Source: Parcubacteria group bacterium LiPW_15 (GTDB taxonomy: Bacteria > Patescibacteria > Paceibacteria > UBA6257 > 2-01-FULL-56-20). From it: a stretch of DNA of 64,000 bases. The notes under the pieces were generated by a model. The model did not search any database. It was not told the origin of the DNA and saw nothing but the letters and a program-made list of their open reading frames with translations. Of the stretch, positions 57,889 through 64,000 are shown piece by piece. The DNA lies in assembly GCA_007375645.1 (NCBI GenBank), contig VMER01000003.1, positions 1-64,000 on the forward strand, read 5' to 3'. The translations under genes and the position numbers were made by a program. The number at the start of each line of letters is the position of its first letter. Position 1 is the first letter of the stretch.

Positions 57889-58398
57889 CTAGTAGGTGTA
57901 CTTATCTACGAGAGTGCCGGATTTCGAATATAAATATATCGTATCGCCCGAGTTTAAGAATCTCTGACCGAAATAATAAGTTTTTGGCGCGTCTCCGAAA
58001 GCGGGAGCGGTCCTTGAAGAGATAACCAGAACTCCGCCGGCCGATACTCGCATCGCCGGAATGATTATATTTTTGAGCGAAGTTTTAACCTGCCAGCCGC
58101 CGATGTCCACCCGCGAAGGAGAATTGCTTGCTACCGAAAGTCGAAGCTCCCCCACGTCGCCCGAAGAAGAGATGGAAACGCCGGCGATCCGCACGTAATC
58201 CGCCCCCGAGGGAGTCGGAGTTATTTTGGCTCCGGATGGATTCGTCGGCACCGTCCTTGGCGTCGGAGCGGAATATTCTGGATTGAAAAATTTTACGAGT
58301 CCCGGATGCTTTTCCCAAAAGGCAGGCTGGAAAATATATAACAAAAAAATGATGAGACAGAGAAAGAAAAGGTATTTAATAAAATCGTCTTTGAACAT
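57889..58398 (-). CDS. Lamin-tail-domain protein, membrane-anchored
   Basis: 169 residues: N-terminal transmembrane helix (about 8-26), a Pro/Thr-rich linker, and a C-terminal lamin-tail (LTD) domain with VDIGGWQVKTSLKNIIIPA, GGVLVISS and LNSGDTIYLYSKSGTLVDKYTY. LTD domains are frequent surface modules in CPR bacteria. Eight bases separate its end from the leuS end region; it lies downstream of leuS on the same strand by orientation of the following gene start. Confidence 0.82.
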   Translation of the reverse strand: MFKDDFIKYLFFLCLIIFLLYIFQPAFWEKHPGLVKFFNPEYSAPTPRTVPTNPSGAKITPTPSGADYVRIAGVSISSSGDVGELRLSVASNSPSRVDIGGWQVKTSLKNIIIPAMRVSAGGVLVISSRTAPAFGDAPKTYYFGQRFLNSGDTIYLYSKSGTLVDKYTY

Positions 58399-58406
58399 AA
58401 AGATCC

Positions 58407-60869
58407 CTAGATAACAATGTTTATGAGCCTTCCCGGAACATAGATGATACGCTTAACCGCCGCGCCGGCCATCGCTTGCTTAACTTTTTCTTCCGCAAGA
58501 GCCTTTGTTTTTGCCTCCTCTTCCGTGGCGCCCGCAACCATTTCCACACTCCCCTTCATTTTGCCGTTCACCTGTATCGCTAAGTTAAAGGTTTTCTCCT
58601 CGCATAACACAGGGTTATATTCCGGCCATTTTTCGAGGTGTATGGACTCTTTGCTTTTTGGGTTCAGAACCGTCCACAGCTCCTCGGTTATGTGCGGAGC
58701 AAAAGGCGCCAAAAGCTTTAACAAAATTTCTTTGTCGGATGAAGAAGCGCCGTTCGCTTCCAAGTCGTTTAGAAGAATCATCATGGCGCTTATGGCGGTA
58801 TTATAGCGGAAACTCTCAAGGTCTTCTCCAACCTTCTTAATGGTTTTGTGGATTATCGCGCCATTGCCCGAGCGTTCGCCCGACCCCTCTTGGATCAACT
58901 TCCAAACGCGGCTTAGGAATCTTGAAATTCCCAGAATACCCTGGTCGTTCCAGCTTACGCTCATCTCGTGCGGACCCAAGAACATCTCGTACATTCGAAG
59001 AGTATCCGCGCCGAAATTGGAAACTATCAGATCGGGGTTGACCACATTGCCGCGGCTCTTGCTCATCTTTTCGCCGTCTGCGGCCAAAACTATTCCGTGC
59101 GGATGGCGTTTTCTATAAGGCTCCTTGGTGGAGACCAAGCCTTGGTCGTAAAGAAACAGATTCCAGAAGCGGGAGTATAAAAGATGCAATGTGGTGTGTT
59201 CCATTCCTCCAAGATATACGTCCACGGGAGTCCAATATTCGAGCTTTTCTTTCGCGGCGAATTCTTTTTTATTCTTTGGATCGGTATAGCGAAGCCAATA
59301 CCAGGAAGAGCCTGCCCACTGAGGCATGGTATTCGTTTCACGCTTGGCAGGACCGCCGCACTTCGGACACTTTGTATTCACCCAGTCCTCCATTGCCGCG
59401 AGCGGGGACTCCCCCGTTCCGGTCGGTTCGTATTTTTTAACTTTCGGCAATTCAACCGGCAGATCTTCTTCGGGAACGGCTACTGTTCCGCACTTCGCGC
59501 AATGAACCAGAGGAATCGGTTCGCCCCAATAACGCTGTCGGCTAAAAACCCAATCGCGCAATCTATATTGGATCTTTTTCTCTCCGCCGGCCATCTTGGT
59601 TATCTCCCATTTGGCTTTTTCGGATTCCATTAGATCGAATTTCCCGGAATTGACCAAATAGCCATCGTCGAGCGCGCCGGAAAACTCCTCCCCTTTTTCT
59701 TTTTTCTCGTCGGCTACCCGCTTATATTCCTTGGCCTGCGCGTCCATGCTTTCATCTCCGGGCAACGCCTTCTCGTGCAATACAACTTTTATGGGCAAAT
59801 TAAATTTCTTCGCAAATTCAAAATCCCGTTCATCGTGCGCCGGAACCGCCATAATTGCTCCCGTGCCATAACCCGAGAGAACGTAGTCCGCGATAAAAAT
59901 CGGTATCTTTTCGCCATTCACCGGATTTATGGATTTTATGCCCCTAAGTTCCACTCCCGTTTTCTGCTTGCCCTCCGCCGTTCTATCTTCTTCCGATTTC
60001 GCCTTCGTAGTTTCTACATATTCCTGGATCTCTTTGTAATTTGAGATTTGAGCTTTAAGTTTTTCTACGAGTTCATGTTCCGGGGCTAAGACCATGTAGG
60101 TTGCGCCGAACAAGGTATCGGGGCGGGTAGTGAAAACTCTTATAGTCTCTTCCGTTCCGTCAACTTTAAAATCCAATTCCGCGCCCTCGCTGCGCCCGAT
60201 CCAATTTTCCTGTTGGAGTTTTATCGCTTCCGGCCACTCCGGAAGATTTTTTAATCCTTCCAAAAGTTTTTCCGCATACGCAGTAATTTTGAGATACCAC
60301 TGGCGCAACTCTTTTTTCTCTACGGGTGTGCCGCACCTATCGCACTTGCCGCCCACAACCTCTTCATTTGCCAGTCCGGTTTTGTCCTTTGGGCACCAAT
60401 TAATAAGACCGGTCGCTTCATAGGCCAAGCCGGCTTTATAAAATTGGAGGAATATCCACTGCGTCCACCTGTAATAATCCGGATCCGTGGTGTTCACCTC
60501 CCGCGTCCAATCAAAGCTCAGACCCCAAGAGAGCATCTGCCGTTTGGCATTCTCTATATTCTTTTCCGTGGAAACACTCGGCTGAACTCCGTGTTTAATG
60601 GCATAGTTTTCGGCGGGTAGTCCGAATGCATCCCAACCGATCGGGAAAATAACATTATTCCCCTTCATCCGCATATAGCGGGAATAGGTGTCGCCCGCGA
60701 CGTACGGACGAAGATGCCCCATATGCAATCCTTCGCCGGAAGGGTACGGAAACTCTACCAATACATACTTTTTTGGCTTGGAATCAAAATCTTTGGCGGA
60801 ATAAATCCCGCTTTTAGCCCATTCTTTTTGCCACTTGGCTTCTATCTTTTTCGGATCGTACTTTTGCAT
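58407..60869 (-). CDS. leuS: Leucyl-tRNA synthetase
   Basis: 820 residues from the ATG at 60869 (MQKYDPKKIEAKW), matching the usual N-terminus; the in-frame start 13 codons earlier adds an atypical segment. Class I signatures: PYPSGEGLHMGH near 42 (HIGH type), KMSKS in EKMSKSRGN near 610, zinc-type CPKC pair near 155 and 505, and the editing domain with TRPDT(L)FGAT near 245. Complete and ordinary. Confidence 0.96.
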   Translation of the reverse strand: MQKYDPKKIEAKWQKEWAKSGIYSAKDFDSKPKKYVLVEFPYPSGEGLHMGHLRPYVAGDTYSRYMRMKGNNVIFPIGWDAFGLPAENYAIKHGVQPSVSTEKNIENAKRQMLSWGLSFDWTREVNTTDPDYYRWTQWIFLQFYKAGLAYEATGLINWCPKDKTGLANEEVVGGKCDRCGTPVEKKELRQWYLKITAYAEKLLEGLKNLPEWPEAIKLQQENWIGRSEGAELDFKVDGTEETIRVFTTRPDTLFGATYMVLAPEHELVEKLKAQISNYKEIQEYVETTKAKSEEDRTAEGKQKTGVELRGIKSINPVNGEKIPIFIADYVLSGYGTGAIMAVPAHDERDFEFAKKFNLPIKVVLHEKALPGDESMDAQAKEYKRVADEKKEKGEEFSGALDDGYLVNSGKFDLMESEKAKWEITKMAGGEKKIQYRLRDWVFSRQRYWGEPIPLVHCAKCGTVAVPEEDLPVELPKVKKYEPTGTGESPLAAMEDWVNTKCPKCGGPAKRETNTMPQWAGSSWYWLRYTDPKNKKEFAAKEKLEYWTPVDVYLGGMEHTTLHLLYSRFWNLFLYDQGLVSTKEPYRKRHPHGIVLAADGEKMSKSRGNVVNPDLIVSNFGADTLRMYEMFLGPHEMSVSWNDQGILGISRFLSRVWKLIQEGSGERSGNGAIIHKTIKKVGEDLESFRYNTAISAMMILLNDLEANGASSSDKEILLKLLAPFAPHITEELWTVLNPKSKESIHLEKWPEYNPVLCEEKTFNLAIQVNGKMKGSVEMVAGATEEEAKTKALAEEKVKQAMAGAAVKRIIYVPGRLINIVI

Positions 60870-60904
60870 TTGTTTCTCAATTCTATCCGAATTCTTGCGG
60901 CTTC

Positions 60905-61732
60905 TCAAACTTCTATCTTAAATATCCGTCGGACGTTGCCGTCTATCGCCGAAGCCATCTCCTCCAAGGAAACTCCCTTCAGTTCGGCAAGCTTTTTCAC
61001 AACTTCGACTACAAAGCTCGGTTCGTTACGCTTACCCCGATATGGCACGGGAGCAACATATGGCGCATCGGTTTCGGAGAGAATATTCTCGAGCGGAAGG
61101 AATTTTATCGCCTCGTCGTAATCGCGCGCGAAGGTTATAACTCCGCCAAAGGTAAAAGAAAAACCCAGGCTTAAAAGAGCTTCTGCTTCTTCCGCTGTGC
61201 CGCTAAAAAAATGAATAACGCCGGGGTATTCCAAAAGATAATCCCGATGCGCTTCAAGAATTTCGATGAGATCCCCGAAGGCTTCCCGGCAATGGATCAT
61301 TAAGGGCTTTCCGATTTCGTGAGAGACATATACCTGCTCGATAAATCCCGCTCTTTGTTTTTCCTTGGTTTCGTCATCCGAAACCCGAAAATAGTCCAGT
61401 CCGCACTCGCCTATCGCCACCGCTTCCGGGGCAAGAGCTAGCTCTTTTATTTTGTCTTTATCAAAAATTTCAGGCACGGGGTCTTCTTGTTCGTTTTCGT
61501 CATGATGCCACTCGCTCGCAAAATGCGCGGGGTGAAATCCGACCGCCGCAAAAACCTGTCCGGGGTATTTCTTGGCAAGCTCTATTGCTCCCTCCGAAGT
61601 GGACGCTTGCGTCCCCACGGTTATCATTTTAACTCCGGCCGAAAAAGCTCTGCCCAAGGCCTCGTCCCTATCTTCGTCATAATTTCTAAAATGGATATGC
61701 GTATGCGCGTCCCAAAAATTTATATTTTGCAT
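60905..61732 (-). CDS. tatD: TatD-family metal-dependent DNase
   Basis: 275 residues starting MQNINFWDAHTHIHF at 61732; an alternative ATG is at 61750. TIM-barrel hydrolase motifs: DAHTHIHF, IGECGLDYF near 125, MIHCREAF near 165, and SETDAPYVAP near 235. TatD enzymes are Mg-dependent 3'-5' exonucleases or tRNA/DNA quality nucleases. Located directly upstream of leuS with 35 bp between. Confidence 0.93.
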   Translation of the reverse strand: MQNINFWDAHTHIHFRNYDEDRDEALGRAFSAGVKMITVGTQASTSEGAIELAKKYPGQVFAAVGFHPAHFASEWHHDENEQEDPVPEIFDKDKIKELALAPEAVAIGECGLDYFRVSDDETKEKQRAGFIEQVYVSHEIGKPLMIHCREAFGDLIEILEAHRDYLLEYPGVIHFFSGTAEEAEALLSLGFSFTFGGVITFARDYDEAIKFLPLENILSETDAPYVAPVPYRGKRNEPSFVVEVVKKLAELKGVSLEEMASAIDGNVRRIFKIEV

Positions 61733-61801
61733 AATGTTTATTTCTATCATATTATGGGGCCAGCTACACGAAAGCGCAAAGAAAAGAAGAAAGGAGCTGT
61801 C

Positions 61802-62365
61802 GTGAAAAAACTGGTTCTGGGCATAGTCGGAGAAAAGCGGGCGGGTAAGGACACCTTCGTCCGTATTTTCGCCCGACTGCTGAAGAAAAAGGGCGTAACC
61901 GTCTCTACGCACCACTTCTCCGATACCATTGCCGCGTGTCTAACCGAACTCGGCCTCGAGTTAAGCCGGGAAAACATGCAAAGCTTCCCGGTGCTCATCG
62001 AGGCCAAGTACGGCAAGGGAGTTTTCAGCCGGGCAATGGCGAGAAAGGTAAAGAAGGACGCGGCGCGCATCGTGGTCATCCAAGGCATCCGCTGGTGGAC
62101 CGATGTCGCGGCGCTCAAGGCTCTGCATGGGACCCTGATCTACGTGACCGCCGACAAGGATGTCCGCTTTCGGCGGTCCGTCGCCGATTCCGAAAAAAAG
62201 GATGAGGCGGGAATGACGCGCAGGAAATTCGAGAAACAGGAACGCGCGAAGACGGAGATCTACATCCCGCAGATCGCCGCCCGAGCGAATTTCCGTTTCG
62301 AAAACAACGGGGCTGAAAGAGAGCTCACCCGCGCGATCCGTAAGTTCGTGAAGGAACGTTTCTAG
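61802..62365 (+). CDS. P-loop nucleotide kinase-like protein
   Basis: 187 residues from a GTG at 61802, chosen because AAGGAG ends five bases before it; the longer frame starting at 61754 adds only basic residues. P-loop GEKRAGKDT near 9, typical of deoxynucleoside monophosphate kinase and dephospho-CoA kinase-like proteins; RxxxDxxFR in DKDVRFRRSVADSE near 120. Substrate unknown. Divergent from tatD. Confidence 0.82.
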   Translation: MKKLVLGIVGEKRAGKDTFVRIFARLLKKKGVTVSTHHFSDTIAACLTELGLELSRENMQSFPVLIEAKYGKGVFSRAMARKVKKDAARIVVIQGIRWWTDVAALKALHGTLIYVTADKDVRFRRSVADSEKKDEAGMTRRKFEKQERAKTEIYIPQIAARANFRFENNGAERELTRAIRKFVKERF

Positions 62366-62371
62366 GGACTC

Positions 62372-62408
62372 AAGCCTGTCTCGACGCAAAGTCGGGATGG
62401 GCTTTTTC
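62372..62408 (+). terminator. Terminator after the kinase gene
   Basis: AAGCC-TG-TCTCGAC-GCAAA-GTCGGGA-T-GGGCTT followed by TTT. Confidence 0.8.
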
Positions 62409-62410
62409 AA

Positions 62411-62448
62411 ATATAAAAAGAGCCCCCGAGTGCCGAAGCACCGGGGGC
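62411..62448 (-). terminator. Terminator of the minus-strand RNA at 62.4-63.1 kb
   Basis: GCCCCCG...GTGC-TTCG-GCAC...CGGGGGC followed on the minus strand by TCTTTTTATATTT. Confidence 0.85.
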
Positions 62449-62693
62449 CAAAGAACACAGGACCGTTCGCGCAAGCTTTGTGCGGGGAAGGGCGTCGTTT
62501 ATGCTCTTGCTGGAAAGAGCCGTCGATCGCCGCTTCGCTTTTAGTGCGCTCGGTCGCCCCTTGAGGGGCACGGGCATCGCCGTTCGTTCTATCTCACGAC
62601 AGTACGAACGTGGCCTTGTTGGTCGAGCCGTCGCAGGCTCGCGCAGACGGAGGGAGTGCCCTCCGACAATCTCGCGTTCGAACGGGGAGTCCG

Positions 62694-62711
62694 CTAATTG
62701 AAACCACTCAC
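62694..62711 (-). CDS. Five-residue mini-ORF MSGFN (unit 3)
   Basis: GTG AGT GGT TTC AAT TAG. GGAGGAA (62724-62718) six bases before the start; the hairpin here is short (CGG/CCG). Ser codon AGT, stop TAG as in the others. Confidence 0.38.
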   Translation of the reverse strand: MSGFN

Positions 62712-62761
62712 GGTTTTTTCCTCCGGCTCGATGTTTTGCGATTGGCGCGAAGTGGGGGGTG

Positions 62762-62779
62762 CTAGACGAAACCGCTCAC
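62762..62779 (-). CDS. Five-residue mini-ORF MSGFV (unit 2)
   Basis: GTG AGC GGT TTC GTC TAG. AAGGAGGAAT (62790-62781) in the loop of CACGA-AGGAGGAA-TCGTG, start codon in the stem. The Ser codon is AGC where unit 1 has TCC. Confidence 0.4.
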   Translation of the reverse strand: MSGFV

Positions 62780-62858
62780 GATTCCTCCTTCGTGTGCCGC
62801 AGACGCGGAGAGGCATCGCACGCCCCTCCGCCGAATGAGAGTAGGAGGTTGGTGGCCG

Positions 62859-62876
62859 CTACGTGAAACCGGACAT
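62859..62876 (-). CDS. Five-residue mini-ORF MSGFT (unit 1)
   Basis: ATG TCC GGT TTC ACG TAG at 62876-62859. Shine-Dalgarno GGAGGAA at 62885-62879, two bases from the start, lies in the loop of hairpin ACATGG-AGGAA-CCATGT (62889-62873), with the ATG inside the stem. In phase it is also the end of a 24-codon frame starting at an ATG near 62933. Too short for homology; the argument is the repetition. Confidence 0.4.
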   Translation of the reverse strand: MSGFT

Positions 62877-63110
62877 GGTTCCTCCATGTGGCTCTCTACC
62901 GTCCGCGCCCGCCAGTCGTCGGGGGCGCGAATTACTCATTCTCCCTCGCAGAACCCCGAAGACCACGATGGTCCCCGAGAGTCGGCTCTTTTTATCGCCT
63001 GCGGACTTTTGCCGCGCGCGACATGAGCTCGCGAGGGGGCTGAACCTGTTTCCCGTCGAAGCCACTGGGGCATCCGACGGGCTATTCAATTGGGAATGTT
63101 CAAGGCTTGT

Positions 63111-63138
63111 ATTATAGCACCCCCGTTATATTTGTCAA
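63111..63138 (-). promoter_or_regulatory. Strong promoter of the minus-strand RNA
   Basis: TTGACA (63138-63133), 16 bp, TATAAT (63116-63111): both hexamers match the sigma70 consensus exactly. Confidence 0.85.
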
Positions 63139-63147
63139 CCCCGTGTT

Positions 63148-63618
63148 CTAAAACTGGTCTGGACCCATATTCTCCCTTTCAATTTCTAAAACTTTTTCGA
63201 GTCTCCGCCTAAAACGCTCTTCTTTTTCGTCAAACTTCGTTTCTAAAAATATTTTAACCATATTCCTCGCCAGCCCGGGATCGGTAAAATCTGCGGCAAG
63301 GCTTAAGACATTTACGTTGTCGTCATGTCGCGCATCAAAAACTTGATCCGGAGAAATTCCCAAGACAGAACGAATGCGTTTGAATTTATTTGCCACGATG
63401 TCCGCTCCGGAACCCGAAGCACAGATAATAATACCCGTGCTTTGTTCCAGGTTTCTTGAAACCTTGACCGCTACAGCTTTGGCGATATCCGGATAATCAT
63501 CGCCATCGGAAAAATTGGGAGCGACATCCTCCACCTCATATGCTCCTTCAACTAAATATTTTTTTAAAGATTCTTTAAGTTCGAATCCCCTGTGGTCGGC
63601 TCCAATATAGATAACCAT
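63148..63618 (-). CDS. rpiB: Ribose-5-phosphate isomerase B (RpiB/LacAB family)
   Basis: 156 residues: IGADHRGFELKESLKKYL at the N-terminus, DYPDIAKAVA near 43, and the active-site Cys region IIICASGSGADIVANK near 64, followed by RIRSVLG and NVNVLSL. It interconverts ribose-5-P and ribulose-5-P and, with the phosphoketolase at the left end, serves the pentose-phosphate part of metabolism. The Cys-Ala-Ser-Gly-Ser-Gly loop departs slightly from the usual CGTGIG. No odd start: ATG at 63618. Confidence 0.93.
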   Translation of the reverse strand: MVIYIGADHRGFELKESLKKYLVEGAYEVEDVAPNFSDGDDYPDIAKAVAVKVSRNLEQSTGIIICASGSGADIVANKFKRIRSVLGISPDQVFDARHDDNVNVLSLAADFTDPGLARNMVKIFLETKFDEKEERFRRRLEKVLEIERENMGPDQF

Positions 63619-63688
63619 ATAGATAATTATACTCGGCAGCGAGGATGCAGGGAAATGCTTGTATTTCCGTGTCAGCCGAGAGAACCGA

Positions 63689-63711
63689 GCATATAAATAC
63701 GAAGTATTTAT
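63689..63711. repeat. Short perfect palindrome
   Basis: ATATAAATAC-GAA-GTATTTATAT, 10-bp stem in a gene-free stretch between rpiB and the gene at the right edge; an outer GGCTGACAC/CTCGGCA-type pairing surrounds an adjacent hairpin at 63630-63678. Confidence 0.5.
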
Positions 63712-63730
63712 ATAGACTTTGGCGCCTTAA

Positions 63731-63768
63731 AATGGAAAACCCCGCCGGGGCGTACCCGGCGGGGAAAA
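63731..63768 (-). terminator. Terminator of the gene at the right edge
   Basis: CCCCGCCGGG-TACGC-CCCGGCGGGG followed by TTTTCCATTTT on the minus strand. Confidence 0.85.
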
Positions 63769-63774
63769 GCGAAG

Positions 63775-64000
63775 TTACTGTTGCATCGGGGGGAATCTGT
63801 GGCTCGGACCCGGCCACACTTTGAGACGGTTTGTCCGGTCGGGCGCGGAACGCGATGGAGTCGGGTTGAGGATGGAGCCGCTTGAGGGAAGCTTCGCGCA
63901 AACATCCCACGCCAGAAGCGGATTTTTGGGATCCTCCCAAACAACCCTGTGCATCACTCCGCCCTTCATGGTCCCGAACGGAGCGCGTTGGTCACCGTAC
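63775..64000 (-). CDS. C-terminal end of an unidentified gene
   Basis: The minus-strand frame is open to the window edge (about 74 codons: YGDQRAPFGTMKGGVMHRV at the edge, then WEDPKNPLLAWDVCAKLP, Pro/Ser/Arg-rich end HRFPPMQQ) and stops at 63775, just before a strong terminator. No family recognised. The Pro-rich tail suggests a surface or disordered end. An internal ATG at 63969 would give 64 codons. Confidence 0.45.
   Translation of the reverse strand, partial: YGDQRAPFGTMKGGVMHRVVWEDPKNPLLAWDVCAKLPSSGSILNPTPSRSAPDRTNRLKVWPGPSHRFPPMQQ

Larger units (their letters stand above)
62415..63104 (-). ncRNA. About 690-nt transcript with repeated GGAGGA hairpins
   Basis: Begins behind a near-consensus promoter (63111-63138) and ends in a strong terminator. 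No long credible ORF fills it, and GC content is above 60%, unlike the flanking genes. It contains three units, each a hairpin with AGGA in the loop and a start codon in the 3' stem strand, then four codons and TAG (see the three small ORFs). Further GGA-bearing hairpins lie between and after them. Candidate roles are a regulatory RNA, for example a binder of a GGA-recognising protein, or a source of very short peptides. Confidence 0.65.

Noticed and set aside
62859..63089. 76-codon minus-strand ORF covering the start of the GC-rich RNA
   Set aside because: Needs a TTG start without Shine-Dalgarno, low-complexity Ser/Arg composition. Only its last five codons repeat as MSGF-type units.
1..64000. 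Recoded TGA (Gly) as in some CPR lineages
   Set aside because: TGA is used as a normal stop, for example at 29192-29194 and 16394-16396, and conserved proteins are full length with the standard code.

Overview
The window looks like part of the chromosome of a Candidate Phyla Radiation bacterium (Patescibacteria, probably a Parcubacteria-type lineage), standard genetic code, about 45-50% GC by eye. This placement is inference from gene content: phosphoketolase and RpiB but no biosynthetic operons, a DUF4012 protein, type IV pilin-like N-terminus, short trigger factor, lamin-tail and FN3-type surface proteins, and many small membrane proteins. No rRNA and no CRISPR array was seen. Four tRNA genes are present: Asn(GTT), Ala(GGC), Arg(CCT), Ser(CGA).

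Layout. 1-7.7 kb: pseudopilin fragment, phosphoketolase, DUF1295 membrane protein, a frameshifted lipoprotein, mscL, a trigger factor lacking the PPIase domain, a HAD phosphatase and an NRAMP-like transporter. 7.75-32.0 kb: two mobile elements lying in tandem at the 3' end of tRNA-Asn, E1 (about 8.6 kb) and E2 (about 15.6 kb). Each has a large serine recombinase at its left end, a small helical protein of one shared family, and a structured intergenic region ending in a strong hairpin terminator. The cargo is defence-like: a 1265-residue PD-(D/E)XK-STAND NTPase and an RX4H (HEPN-like) protein in E1; a type III restriction-modification system, a 1565-residue nuclease-STAND NTPase and an unknown 498-residue partner in E2. 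32-45 kb: a KH-domain protein, a nucleotidyltransferase-like protein, rsgA, several DUF membrane proteins with XRE regulators, a cupin, and a large surface-repeat protein broken by two frameshifts. 46-64 kb: housekeeping and envelope genes (SIMPL, ftsB-like, lepA, DUF4012, GT-C glycosyltransferase, ftsQ-like, LOG, HIT, htrA-like, leuS, tatD, kinase, rpiB).

Three things stand out. (1) The att core (CGGAG, 7 bp pairwise) lies inside the 3' end of each recombinase gene and in the same codon phase. An orphan 46-codon reading frame at the far right end of E2 is exactly in frame, so excision would replace the short C-terminus of the recombinase by a longer one. Integration therefore appears to rewrite the recombinase tail. 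(2) Two copies of a roughly 120-bp palindromic unit sit behind tRNA-Asn (now displaced to 32.05 kb) and tRNA-Arg. The outer arms copy that particular tRNA's T-arm and acceptor, and the two inner hairpins show compensatory base changes. (3) A strongly promoted, terminator-ended transcript at 62.4-63.1 kb (minus strand) carries three repeats of a hairpin with GGAGGA in the loop, a start codon in the stem, and a five-residue ORF Met-Ser-Gly-Phe-X.

A further pattern is a set of isolated single-gene units with near-consensus sigma70 promoters (16-18 bp spacers), strong Shine-Dalgarno sites and tight terminators, all encoding proteins I do not recognise or only partly recognise.
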